A DNA stretch of 64,000 bases from Verrucomicrobiota bacterium. Its GTDB lineage: Bacteria > Verrucomicrobiota > Verrucomicrobiia > Opitutales > Opitutaceae. The notes beneath the pieces were generated by a model that did not search any database, was not told the origin of the DNA, and saw only the letters and a list, made by a program, of their open reading frames with translations. A program made the position numbers and the translations under genes. Where the stretch lies: NCBI GenBank assembly GCA_023416735.1, contig JAEZGX010000020.1:124001-188000 (forward strand), written 5' to 3'. Every line of letters starts with the position of its first letter. Position 1 is the stretch's first letter. Of this stretch, positions 1 through 8,089 are shown in pieces.

Positions 1-593
1 AACTGGCGGCGCGGCTGGCGGACTGGCGCAAGCTGCTGCGCGGCTTGGAGGCGATGGGCGTCGCGAATTTTGTGCAGGTGGATCTCGGGGTGGTGCGCGG
101 GTTGGCGTATTATACGGGATTCGTGTTCGAGGCGTTCGATCGCAAAGGCGAACTGCGGGCGATCGCGGGCGGCGGGCGCTACAATGATTTGGTGGCGAAA
201 CTCGGGGGGCCGGATTTGCCGGCGGTGGGATTTGCGATCGGCGATGTGACGCTCGGGCTGTTGCTCGAGGCGCGCGGGCTGATGCCGACGATGGTGCAAG
301 CCTGCGATGTTTATTGCGTGATCGGGGGCGAGGCGGAGCGGTTGGCGGCGTTTGGGGACGTGAACGCGTTGCGCGGAGCGGGCTTTCGCACGGAGTATCC
401 CTTGAAGGACGTGGCGTTCGGGAAGCAGTTCAAACTTGCTGCGGATTCGGGTGCGAAGCTCGCGCTGATTTATGGTCCGGACGAACTCGCCAAAGGGGTC
501 GTGAAAGTGCGCGACCTGACGAATCGCTCGGAGATGGAAGTGGCGCGCGATCGCGTGGTGGAAACGGTGCGCGATTTCTTCTCGGGAGAGTGA
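1..593 (+). CDS. hisS: Histidyl-tRNA synthetase, C-terminal part (5' end outside window)
   Basis: Charges tRNA-His in the cytoplasm. The reading frame is open from base 3 and ends at a TGA at 591-593, leaving about 197 residues of a protein normally 420-460 aa. Visible are the histidine-binding motif RGLAYYTG, the following GGGRYNDL, a motif-3-like GFAIGDVTLG and a C-terminal anticodon-binding domain (from about DVYCVIGG to VRDFF). The anticodon domain argues against HisZ, which lacks it. RGLA instead of RGLD, and motif 3 without the usual ERL arginine, place it in a divergent clade that I associate with PVC bacteria. The cytidine deaminase gene converges on it with a 3-bp gap. Confidence 0.9.
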   Translation, partial: LAARLADWRKLLRGLEAMGVANFVQVDLGVVRGLAYYTGFVFEAFDRKGELRAIAGGGRYNDLVAKLGGPDLPAVGFAIGDVTLGLLLEARGLMPTMVQACDVYCVIGGEAERLAAFGDVNALRGAGFRTEYPLKDVAFGKQFKLAADSGAKLALIYGPDELAKGVVKVRDLTNRSEMEVARDRVVETVRDFFSGE

Positions 594-596
594 GGT

Positions 597-1010
597 TCAG
601 GTGAGATTGCGCGGGCCGAAGGCGCTGGGGAGCAGCGCGGAAAGCGGAGCTTCGAGGCGATCGGCGGTGTCGCAAACGCTCACCACGAGCGCCTCGGGGC
701 CGAATTCGTTGAGAACCTGGCGACAGGCGCCGCAGGGTGAAGACGCGGTGGGCGTGGGGGTGTAAACGGCGACGGCGACAATCTCCTGTTCCCCGGCGGC
801 GACGGCGGTGAAGAGGGCGGTGCGTTCGGCACAATTGCAGAGACCGTAGGAGGCGTTTTCCACGTTGCAGCCGGTGAAGGTTTTTCCGGACCGGGTGAGC
901 AGCGCGGCGCCCACGGGAAAACGGGAATAAGGCGTGTAAGCGGCGCGGGAAGCTTTGCGCGCAGCGGATTCGAGGCGGGCGATCGTGCGACGAGAAAGCG
1001 GCTTCGGCAT
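597..1010 (-). CDS. cdd: Cytidine deaminase
   Basis: Zn-dependent hydrolytic deamination of cytidine/deoxycytidine to uridine in pyrimidine salvage. The 137-aa product has the signature CAERTA (C60, catalytic E62) and PCGACRQ (C93, C96), giving the three-cysteine zinc site of the small homotetrameric class, whose usual length is about 130-140 aa. I chose the ATG at 1010 (MPKPLSRR...). The longer frame to 1124 would overlap the end of kbl and adds only a Pro/Ser-rich stretch. It lies 37 bp downstream of kbl on the same strand and could be cotranscribed with it. Confidence 0.93.
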   Translation of the reverse strand: MPKPLSRRTIARLESAARKASRAAYTPYSRFPVGAALLTRSGKTFTGCNVENASYGLCNCAERTALFTAVAAGEQEIVAVAVYTPTPTASSPCGACRQVLNEFGPEALVVSVCDTADRLEAPLSALLPSAFGPRNLT

Positions 1011-1047
1011 GAAAGCGTGATGGGTGCGAAGCGTGGGCGCGGCAATC

Positions 1048-2247
1048 TCACAGACCAAGTTCGGTTTGGACGGCGGCGAAGGCGTCGACGGCAAAGTCGA
1101 GGTCTTCGCGGGAGTGCGCCGCACTCACCTGGGTTCGAATTCGAGCGGCGCCTTGAGGGACGACAGGATAGAAGAATCCGACGACGTAAACGCCGCGATC
1201 GAGCATGCGAGCGGCGAACTCCTGGGCGCGGCGGGCGTCGCCCACCATGATCGGAACGATCGGATGAGTGCCCTCCTTCACCGGCAGTCCGGCGGCGTGA
1301 AGACGAGTGCGAAAGTAACGCGTGTTGGATTCGAGCCGGTCGCGAAGGTCGGTTGATCGAGTGATGAGGTCGAGGGCTGCGATGGACGTGGCGGCGATGA
1401 CTGGCGCGAGGCTGTTGGAAAACAGGTAAGGACGGGAACGCTGCCGCAGGAGTGCGATGATTTCGCGGCGACCGCTGACATAGCCGCCGCTCGCGCCGCC
1501 GAGCGCTTTGCCCAGCGTGCCTGAAAGGATGTCGACGCGGTCGAGGACCTCGCAGAGTTCGTGCGTGCCTCGGCCGGTGCGTCCGAGAACGCCGACGGCA
1601 TGGCTATCGTCGACCATTACGAACGCATCGTGCTGTTCGGCGAGATCGCAAATCTCGCGAAGACGAGCGATGGATCCGTCCATCGAAAAGACCCCATCGG
1701 TGGCGATGAGTTTGAAGCGGGCTTGGTCGGCGGTGGCGCGGTCGAGCTGCGCGGCGAGGTCGGAGAGATCGTTGTTGCGGTAGCGATAGCGACGGGCCTT
1801 CGAAAGGCGGATGCCGTCGATGATGGAGGCGTGATTTAACTCGTCGCTGATTACGGCGTCTTCGGACGTGAGGAGCGTCTCGAACAGGCCGGTGTTGGCG
1901 TCGAAACAGGAGGAGTAAAGGACGGTGTCGTCGGTGCCGAGAAAGTGGCTGAGCCGAGATTCCAGTTCGCGATGAACTTCCTGAGTGCCGCAGATGAAGC
2001 GAACGGATGAAAGACCATAACCCCAACGATCGAGGGCGGCGTGGGCGGCGGCGATCAGATCGGGGTGGTTGGAGAGACCGAGGTAGTTGTTGGCGCAGAG
2101 ATTGAGCAGCCCCTCGCGCGCAGCGGTGCCGACGCGAGCTTGTTGGGGCGTGGTGAGAATACGCTCGGATTTGAGGAGCCCGGCGGTTTCGATGTCGGTC
2201 AGCGTTCGCCGTAAATGAGCACGGAAAGCGGAAAGCATGGACACCAA
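1048..2247 (-). CDS. kbl: Glycine C-acetyltransferase (2-amino-3-ketobutyrate CoA ligase)
   Basis: PLP enzyme of the alpha-oxoamine synthase family. It interconverts 2-amino-3-oxobutyrate plus CoA with glycine plus acetyl-CoA in threonine degradation. At 399 aa it matches E. coli Kbl (398). Motifs are NNYLGLSNHP near residue 53, DDSHAVGVLGRTGRG near 213 and the PLP lysine K247 in SGTLGKALGG. An alternative ATG four codons in (2238) is possible. No tdh lies beside it, so its threonine dehydrogenase partner is elsewhere or the enzyme serves another role. BioF is the main alternative by family, but DDSHAVGVLGRTGRG and the N-terminus fit Kbl better. It is divergent from the SatD operon. Confidence 0.88.
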   Translation of the reverse strand: MVSMLSAFRAHLRRTLTDIETAGLLKSERILTTPQQARVGTAAREGLLNLCANNYLGLSNHPDLIAAAHAALDRWGYGLSSVRFICGTQEVHRELESRLSHFLGTDDTVLYSSCFDANTGLFETLLTSEDAVISDELNHASIIDGIRLSKARRYRYRNNDLSDLAAQLDRATADQARFKLIATDGVFSMDGSIARLREICDLAEQHDAFVMVDDSHAVGVLGRTGRGTHELCEVLDRVDILSGTLGKALGGASGGYVSGRREIIALLRQRSRPYLFSNSLAPVIAATSIAALDLITRSTDLRDRLESNTRYFRTRLHAAGLPVKEGTHPIVPIMVGDARRAQEFAARMLDRGVYVVGFFYPVVPQGAARIRTQVSAAHSREDLDFAVDAFAAVQTELGL

Positions 2248-2289
2248 CGTGGAAGGAGGAAGAGGCGGCGCAACGGGGTGGGTGTTGTA

Positions 2290-2364
2290 AACTAGAACGG
2301 TTTATTTATGGGAAAAGTTTACTGAAGCGGTTTAAAAGTTGAAAAGTAGCCTGAAATGGTTAAC
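2290..2364. promoter_or_regulatory. Three phased direct repeats upstream of the SatD gene
   Basis: The kbl/SatD divergent gap (2248-2373) is AT-rich compared with its surroundings. It carries three related copies of ACTgAAnCGGTTtA: CTAGAACGGTTTA from 2292, CTGAAGCGGTTTA from 2322 and CTGAAATGGTTAA from 2351. Spacing is 30 and 29 bp, about three helical turns, so a protein would bind on one face. The third copy ends just before the probable SD (GGAAGAAGG) and the ATG at 2374. The repeats are seen directly; that they are an operator, perhaps for the HTH-bearing SatD protein itself, is inference. Confidence 0.5.
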
Positions 2365-2373
2365 GGAAGAAGG

Positions 2374-3003
2374 ATGCAAGTGATCGCCGTGATCGGAGAC
2401 CTGGTTGGATCCAAGGCATTGGCCGAACGGGCTGCGCTGCAGAGGAAATTGAAGAAGCAGCTCGAGCGCGTCAGCAAAGATGCGAAAGGGCTGGCGTCGC
2501 CTTACACGCTGACGCTCGGGGATGAGTTTCAGGCGGTGTATCGCGGAGCGGAGAGCGTGCTGGGCGACATCGTAGCCTTGCTGGCGGAGATACATCCGGT
2601 GCGAGCGCGGTTTGCATTGGGCGTGGGAGCGTTGACAACGAGGATCAATGCGCAGCAGGCGTTGGGGATGGACGGACCGGCGTTTCATCAGGCGCGAGCG
2701 GCGCTGATGGCGTTGAAGGAGGATCGCCGGCTGTTGCGGGTCGCGGGCAGCGAGCCGAAGGATTGGGCGTTCGCGAATCATGTGTTGAACCTGTTGTCGC
2801 ATCAGGTGGAAGGCTGGACGCAAAACCGGCTGCGCGTGCTGGCGGGGCTGTTGCGAGGAAAGTCGGTGAAGGAAATCGAGGGAGGACTGGAGATTTCACG
2901 GGTGGCGATCTACAAGAACATCCGGGCTGCGGCGCTGGACGAGGTGGCGGGGATTTGTCATGAGCTATCGGCCGCACTGGGGCGGGCGCTTCGAGAAAAA
3001 TGA
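2374..3003 (+). CDS. SatD family protein with C-terminal HTH
   Basis: A 209-aa cytoplasmic protein recognised as SatD-like from its opening MQVIAVIGDLVGSKAL, the LTLGDEFQAVY motif and ALGVGALTT, an order resembling nucleotide-binding cyclase-like folds. Residues from about 160 (GKSVKEIEGGLEISRVAIY) look like a sigma-region-4-type helix-turn-helix. The ATG at 2374 has GGAAGAAGG immediately upstream. The earlier ATG at 2356 sits inside the third upstream repeat and is less likely. The molecular function of SatD proteins is unknown. They commonly sit beside a DUF3307 membrane protein, as here, where the next gene overlaps by 4 bp (ATGA). Confidence 0.72.
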   Translation: MQVIAVIGDLVGSKALAERAALQRKLKKQLERVSKDAKGLASPYTLTLGDEFQAVYRGAESVLGDIVALLAEIHPVRARFALGVGALTTRINAQQALGMDGPAFHQARAALMALKEDRRLLRVAGSEPKDWAFANHVLNLLSHQVEGWTQNRLRVLAGLLRGKSVKEIEGGLEISRVAIYKNIRAAALDEVAGICHELSAALGRALREK

Positions 3004-3740
3004 CCACCGAGTTCATCTTCGTTGCGAATTTGATGCTGCTGTTGCGCCTGCGGTTGTTGCTGGCGGATGCGGTGGTGGGATGGCGCGGGTGGCTGGCGAA
3101 AGGAGTGATCGAGCTGGCGGCGCTGGCGTTGTTCGAGCCGCATCCGTTTTTGCTGGGGGCGGGGTTGACGACGATGGCGTTCAATTTTGGAGCGGCGTAT
3201 TGGGAGCGGCGGGCGAGCAGCCGGCATGGAGGACGATTGCTGTTTGGCGCGCTGCAACTGGCGGCGCTGAGTTTTTGGTTTTCGGCGGCGGGCGGGGTGC
3301 AGTTTCGAGCGGTGCTGTCGGAGTGGGCGCAAGCGTTGGAGGCGTGGAGTTCGCTGGGCGGGGAGCTGACGCGACTGGCGGGAAGGGATGGTTTGCGCGT
3401 GGTGCTGGGGGCGTTGCTGGCGGCGAACGAGGCGAATCTGCTGGTGCGCTGGTTGCTGCTGCGGCTGCACATCAAGCCGGGCACGGGAGGGGCTGGGGCG
3501 GCGATCGATGCGAACGAGTTCAATCGCGGGCGAGTGATCGGGCTCTTGGAGCGGACGTTGATTTATGCGTTTGTGTTGAGCGGGCAGTATGGAGCGATTG
3601 GGTTCACGCTCGCGGCGAAAGGATTCACGCGGTTCAAGGAACTGGAGAACCGGGCCTTCGCGGAGTATGTGCTGATTGGGACGCTGTTGTCGTCGAGCCT
3701 CGCCCTGGCGGCGGGTTGGTGGGTGAGGTTTTCGGGTTGA
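3000..3740 (+). CDS. DUF3307-like integral membrane protein, SatD partner
   Basis: A 246-aa hydrophobic protein with about five predicted membrane spans: near residues 4-25, 34-60 and 80-97 and two at the C-terminus. The C-terminal half has the run GQYGAIGFTLAAKGFTRF followed by ELENRAFAEYVLIGTLLS, which I associate with DUF3307-type proteins encoded next to SatD. The start codon overlaps the SatD stop by 4 bp, so translation is probably coupled and the two products likely act together at the membrane. Function is unknown. Confidence 0.65.
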   Translation: MTTEFIFVANLMLLLRLRLLLADAVVGWRGWLAKGVIELAALALFEPHPFLLGAGLTTMAFNFGAAYWERRASSRHGGRLLFGALQLAALSFWFSAAGGVQFRAVLSEWAQALEAWSSLGGELTRLAGRDGLRVVLGALLAANEANLLVRWLLLRLHIKPGTGGAGAAIDANEFNRGRVIGLLERTLIYAFVLSGQYGAIGFTLAAKGFTRFKELENRAFAEYVLIGTLLSSSLALAAGWWVRFSG

Positions 3741-3770
3741 GCGAAGGTTGCGGTTCGGGAGAGCGCGAAA

Positions 3771-4895
3771 ATGGTTACGCGCGTGCAAGCTGAGCGTGGT
3801 CGGGCGTGGACGGGATTCGCGATCGTGATGCTGGTGGTGCTTCTGCCGTTGGCGGGGGCGATGCTGGCGGGGCGCGATGTGACGCGGATGTTCGAGTTTC
3901 CGCCCCGGCTCGAGATATCGCTCGCGCATGCGACCTTCTCGTGGGGCGCGGTGCTGGCGGTGAGTGCGTTTGTCGCGATCGTGGCGGCGGCGTGGTGGGG
4001 TGGACGACGAAAAGTGGAAGGACAGCACGAGGGCGAACGGGCGCGAAGGGGGCGGGGGCGTTTTCCGTGGTGGGGCCTGGTGGCGATCGCTTGGACGGGG
4101 ATTTGGTGGGTGCTGGCGTGGACGCGTCTCGACGGATTCGCAGCGTGGCAACGCTACACGTTTTTTCCGCTGTGGCTGGGATTCATCGTGACGGTGAATG
4201 CGCTAACGGAATGGCGAACGGGGACATGTTTGATGCGGCGAGCGCCGGGGGACTGGCTAATGTTGTTTGGCGCGAGCGCGGTGTTTTGGTGGGGGTTCGA
4301 GTGGCTGAATCGGTTTGTTCGCAACTGGCATTATCTGGGCGTGCAGGATTTCGGCGCGCTGGCTTATGCGCTGCATGCGACGGTGTGTTTTTCGGTTGTG
4401 CTACCGGGGGTCGGCGCGGTGGCGGAGTGGCTGGGAAGTTTTCCTGGATGGCGCGCAGAGATGTCGCGGGGACCGTCGTGGAAAGCGCTCGAGTGGCGCG
4501 GGACGGCGGTCGCGTTGGCGATTGCGGCGGTGGTGGCACTCGTGCTGACGGGAGTGGCGCCCAGGTGGTTTTATCCCGCGCTCTGGGTGGCGCCGCTGGC
4601 GTTGTTGCTGGCGGAGCCGGTGTTGACGAAATGCCGCGGGGGCGTGGTGGCGGAAATGGCGCGAGGAGATTGGACGAAGGCGGCGAGCTGGATGGTGGCC
4701 GCGCTGATCTGCGGTTTTTTCTGGGAGCTGTGGAATGTGCACAGCGCGGCCAAATGGATCTACACTGTGCCGGGCGTAGATCGGTGGCACGTATTTGAAA
4801 TGCCATTACTCGGCTATGCCGGGTATCTGCCGTTTGGGCTCGAGTGTCTGCTGGTGGTGGAACGTTTGCGCCGCGGGCGCGTGGTGGCGCCTTAG
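3771..4895 (+). CDS. Polytopic, Trp-rich membrane protein of unknown function
   Basis: A 374-aa protein with eight or so hydrophobic segments and many tryptophans. The first segment (residues 15-33) is followed by a short Arg/Glu-rich cytoplasmic loop near residue 85. Conserved-looking motifs are FWWGFEWLNRFVRNW mid-protein and FFWELWNVHSAAKW then FEMPLLGYAGYLPFGLEC near the end. The paired W-x-FE/WE-x-x-N pattern faintly recalls lycopene-cyclase-type membrane domains, but I cannot assign a family. It starts 30 bp after the DUF3307-like gene and may be the third gene of that operon. Its stop overlaps the convergent flavoprotein gene by 4 bp. Confidence 0.6.
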   Translation: MVTRVQAERGRAWTGFAIVMLVVLLPLAGAMLAGRDVTRMFEFPPRLEISLAHATFSWGAVLAVSAFVAIVAAAWWGGRRKVEGQHEGERARRGRGRFPWWGLVAIAWTGIWWVLAWTRLDGFAAWQRYTFFPLWLGFIVTVNALTEWRTGTCLMRRAPGDWLMLFGASAVFWWGFEWLNRFVRNWHYLGVQDFGALAYALHATVCFSVVLPGVGAVAEWLGSFPGWRAEMSRGPSWKALEWRGTAVALAIAAVVALVLTGVAPRWFYPALWVAPLALLLAEPVLTKCRGGVVAEMARGDWTKAASWMVAALICGFFWELWNVHSAAKWIYTVPGVDRWHVFEMPLLGYAGYLPFGLECLLVVERLRRGRVVAP

Positions 4896-6349
4896 CGACG
4901 CAGTCGACGCAAGATGGCACGGGCGGCGTGCCAGCCGCACATGCCGTGGACTCCGCCGCCGGGAGGGGTGGAGCTCGAACAGAGAAAGATACGCGGGTTC
5001 GGCGTGGTGTAGGGGTTCAAGCGCGGAACGGGGCGGAAGAGAAATTGTGCGAGATCGTTTTGTCCGCCGGCCATGTCGCCGCCGATCATGGTCGGGTTGT
5101 GTTGTTCCAATTCCGCCGGGCTGCGGGTGTGACGCGCGAGGATGCAATCGCGGAAGCTGGGAGCGAAACGCTCGATTTGTTGTTCGATCCGTTCGGTCAT
5201 GTCGGCAGGGCAGCCGGCGGGGACGTGACAGTAAGCCCAACCGGTGTGGTGGCCGGCGGGAGCGCGGGTGGAATCGATCACGGATTGCTGTGCGACGAGC
5301 ACGAAAGGACGTTCGGGGGGGCGGCCCTTCATCATCTCGGATTCGGAGCGAAGGACCTCTTCGAAACGGCCGCAGACGTGAACGGTGGTGGCCTGCCGGC
5401 AGGCGGCGTCGCGCCAAGGAATGGGTTGTGACAGCGCCCAATCGACTTTGAAGACGGCGGGGCCGTGACGAAAATGAAGGAGGCGATTGCGATAGGAGGC
5501 GGGCAGTTCGTCGCCGGCGATGCGGGCGAGTTGATGAGGACTTAGATCGAAAACGATGGCGCGAGCGGGAGGAAGTTCGCGCAGGCTTGTGATCGGGCGC
5601 TGAAGTTCGATCGATCCGCCGTGGTGTTCGAGGGCGCGAACGAGGGCGCTGATGATTTCCTGCGAACCGCCGCGCGCGCAGGGCCAGTCGATGGCGTGTG
5701 CGACGGAGGCGAGCACGAGTCCGAACGAGGCGGTGCCGGCGCGATCGAGCGACATCACGGAATGAGCGGCGCAACCGGCAAAGAGGGCGCGGGCGGCGTC
5801 GGTTTCGAAGCGGGAACGAACCAGTTGTTCGCAGGAGCGGAGGCCGAGAAGGCCGAAACGCGCGGTGGTGAAGAGATGGCGCGGGTTGAGATACCAGACC
5901 GGAGCAAGCAGCGTGCGGATAAAATCTTTGTCGGCGAACGGACGGAAGAGTTGCGTCCACGCGCGCGCGTCGGCCCCGAGATGTTGAGCGGTGGTTTCGA
6001 TCGAACGATCGAGGACGGCGGCAGGCGCGTCGGGAAGCGGATGAGCGAGCGGATGTTTGGACCAGGACCATTCGAGGCCGAAGCGCTCCAGATCGATCTC
6101 ACGAAAGACGGGGGAGAGAATTCCCATCGGGTGAATGGCGGCGCAGGTGTCGTGAACGAAACCTGGCAACGTGAGCGCGGCGGAACGACAACCGCCGCCG
6201 GGAGTGGCGGCAGCTTCGACGACGTGCACGGAAAGACCGGCCCGCGCAAGGAGCACGCCACAGGTCAGGCCGTTGGGGCCGCTGCCGATGACGACGACAT
6301 CGGGCGGCGAAGAGGCTTGGGCGGCGCGGTTCATCGGAGAATCCACCAA
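4892..6349 (-). CDS. FAD-dependent NAD(P)-type oxidoreductase, CrtI/PYROXD2-like
   Basis: A 485-aa flavoprotein with an N-terminal dinucleotide-binding motif (VVIGSGPNGLTCG, residues about 19-31, followed by the conserved Glu in VVEAAATPGGGC). The C-terminal FAD motif is of phytoene-desaturase type (PPGGGVHGMCGWHAARAIL). Length and both signatures fit the phytoene dehydrogenase/PYROXD2 family, which oxidises or isomerises polyenes, though many members have unknown substrates. No other carotenoid gene is visible nearby, so a carotenoid role is only possible. Start at 6349, or an internal Met six codons in (6334). Divergent from the SDR gene with 77 bp between. Confidence 0.82.
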   Translation of the reverse strand: MVDSPMNRAAQASSPPDVVVIGSGPNGLTCGVLLARAGLSVHVVEAAATPGGGCRSAALTLPGFVHDTCAAIHPMGILSPVFREIDLERFGLEWSWSKHPLAHPLPDAPAAVLDRSIETTAQHLGADARAWTQLFRPFADKDFIRTLLAPVWYLNPRHLFTTARFGLLGLRSCEQLVRSRFETDAARALFAGCAAHSVMSLDRAGTASFGLVLASVAHAIDWPCARGGSQEIISALVRALEHHGGSIELQRPITSLRELPPARAIVFDLSPHQLARIAGDELPASYRNRLLHFRHGPAVFKVDWALSQPIPWRDAACRQATTVHVCGRFEEVLRSESEMMKGRPPERPFVLVAQQSVIDSTRAPAGHHTGWAYCHVPAGCPADMTERIEQQIERFAPSFRDCILARHTRSPAELEQHNPTMIGGDMAGGQNDLAQFLFRPVPRLNPYTTPNPRIFLCSSSTPPGGGVHGMCGWHAARAILRRLRR

Positions 6350-6426
6350 GCATCGTCCCGCATCCGGACCGGTCGTTCCTTCGCATCTCGAACGTTGACT
6401 GGCGGGGTTGCGAGTTAGGTTGTGCG

Positions 6427-7992
6427 ATGAAAATCCTCGTGACGGGTGGGACGGGCGTGATTGGCAATGGAGCGGTTCCGGCGTTGTTGCGCGCCGGACA
6501 TGGCGTGCGCCTGCTCACGCGACATGCGTCGCGGGACGTGCGTGGTTTTCCGGAAGGTGTGGAGGCGTTCGAGGCGGATTTGGGGAATGCGGAGGAGTTG
6601 ATGAGTGCGGCGGAAGGATGCGAAGTGGTGGTCCATATTGCCGGGATCGTGGATGAAACGCCGCCGGAGGTGACGTATCAGAACGTGAACGTCGATGGCA
6701 CGCGGCGACTGCTGATGGCGGCGGAGGAGGCGGGCGTGGGACGATTTGTGTATATGTCCTCGTTGGGCGCGGACCGCGGCGAATCGGATTATCATCGATC
6801 GAAACGGGCGGCGGAGGAACTCGTGCAAACGTTTTCGCGCGAGTGGCTGATCCTGCGGCCGGGGAATGTTTACGGGCCGGGAGACGAGACGATTTCGATG
6901 CTGCTGAAGATGATGCGAACGCTGCCAGCGGTGCCGATGGTGGGTAATGGCGAACAGCGGTTTCAGCCGTTGTGGTATGCGGATCTCGGGGAGGCGATCG
7001 CACAGGCGGTGGATCGAGAGATTCCGGATGAGAGAATACTGGAACTTGCGGGCACGGAGGTGACGACCACCACGAAAGTGCTCGACCGGCTGGCCGAGAT
7101 CACGGAGTGCAATCCGGCGCGGTTGGAAGTGCCGGCGTGGTTGGCGCGGGTGGGGGCTGACGTGATGGAATCGTTTGGGGCGGCAGGGAAACGCCTCTTA
7201 CAGCGGGCCGGTGTGGCGGCGCCAATCAATACGGCGAAGCTCGGGATGCTGTTGGAGGAAAACGTGATTTCGGGAGGACGGGAGAATGGGCTGGTGACGG
7301 TGTTTGGGATTTCGCCGACGTCGCTTCAGGACGGATTGGAGATGCTGGCGGACATGCTGCCCGAGCAGTTGCCGGGCGACGGCGTGGGCGTGGTGAAGTT
7401 TACCAGCTATGAGACGACCATTGTGGGAGGCACGCGCAGTGCGACGGAGTTGTTGGATTACGTGTGCAAGAACATCACCGAAGTGATGCCGATCGATTTC
7501 GCGGCGGAGCCGGACGCGCCGACGAGTGCGGAAGAAGGCGAAACGCTGACGTTGGAGCTGAAAGGCCGGGGCAACGTGCAGGTGCGCATGGAGGAACGCA
7601 CGCGGCATCGGGCGACCTTCGTCACGATTGAAGGACATCCGCTCGCGGGGGTGATGCAGATGCAGGCGGAAGACGTGCCCGGTGGAGTTCGCTTTCGGGT
7701 GAACACGGCAGCGCAGCCCGCGAATGTTTTCGATTGGGTGGCGTTGCGCACGGTCGGGGAAACGATGCAGTCGGTGAATTGGCGGACGGTGGTGCGACGC
7801 GTCGCTGAATTGAGCAGCGGCGAAGCGCCTGGGGGCGTGAAGCGGTTGTCGCACAAACTCACGGACGACGAGGTGCGGGAGTTGCGCAGTTGGTTGGAGA
7901 AGCTGGTGCAGCGTCGTCAGCGGAGCCGGCGTTCCGCGGAGGCGGCGGGAGAGAAGGTGCCAGAGACGGGAAGGCGCGTGCGGGCGTCTTAG
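6427..7992 (+). CDS. NAD-dependent epimerase/SDR with extra C-terminal domain
   Basis: A 521-aa protein. Residues 1-300 form an atypical SDR: TGGTGVIGNGAV nucleotide-binding loop, VVHIAG, a Ser in YMSSLGA, YHRSK as YxxxK, and LRPGNVYGPGD. Residues about 320-470 form a second domain (KFTSYETTIVGG ... NVFDWVALRTVGE) that looks like an independent alpha/beta or SRPBCC-like ligand-binding module I cannot name. The tail is Arg-rich (VQRRQRSRRS). The SDR part resembles NDUFA9-like and sterol or nucleotide-sugar epimerases, so the substrate is open. Length is well above the usual 300-330 aa because of the fused domain. It stands alone on its strand. Confidence 0.75.
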   Translation: MKILVTGGTGVIGNGAVPALLRAGHGVRLLTRHASRDVRGFPEGVEAFEADLGNAEELMSAAEGCEVVVHIAGIVDETPPEVTYQNVNVDGTRRLLMAAEEAGVGRFVYMSSLGADRGESDYHRSKRAAEELVQTFSREWLILRPGNVYGPGDETISMLLKMMRTLPAVPMVGNGEQRFQPLWYADLGEAIAQAVDREIPDERILELAGTEVTTTTKVLDRLAEITECNPARLEVPAWLARVGADVMESFGAAGKRLLQRAGVAAPINTAKLGMLLEENVISGGRENGLVTVFGISPTSLQDGLEMLADMLPEQLPGDGVGVVKFTSYETTIVGGTRSATELLDYVCKNITEVMPIDFAAEPDAPTSAEEGETLTLELKGRGNVQVRMEERTRHRATFVTIEGHPLAGVMQMQAEDVPGGVRFRVNTAAQPANVFDWVALRTVGETMQSVNWRTVVRRVAELSSGEAPGGVKRLSHKLTDDEVRELRSWLEKLVQRRQRSRRSAEAAGEKVPETGRRVRAS

Positions 7993-8089
7993 CGCGGAGC
8001 GAGGAAGACGTCGCGGCGGCGTTCGGGTTAGGGCTTGCGCGAAGAACTTTTTGGGGCGGTTCTCGTCTCTGCTCTTCGACTTCAACCCC

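Noticed and set aside
4806..6071. 421-codon Arg/Pro-rich minus-strand open frame
   Set aside because: Overlaps the flavoprotein in another frame on the same strand; Arg/Pro/Ser/His composition typical of GC-rich shadow frames.
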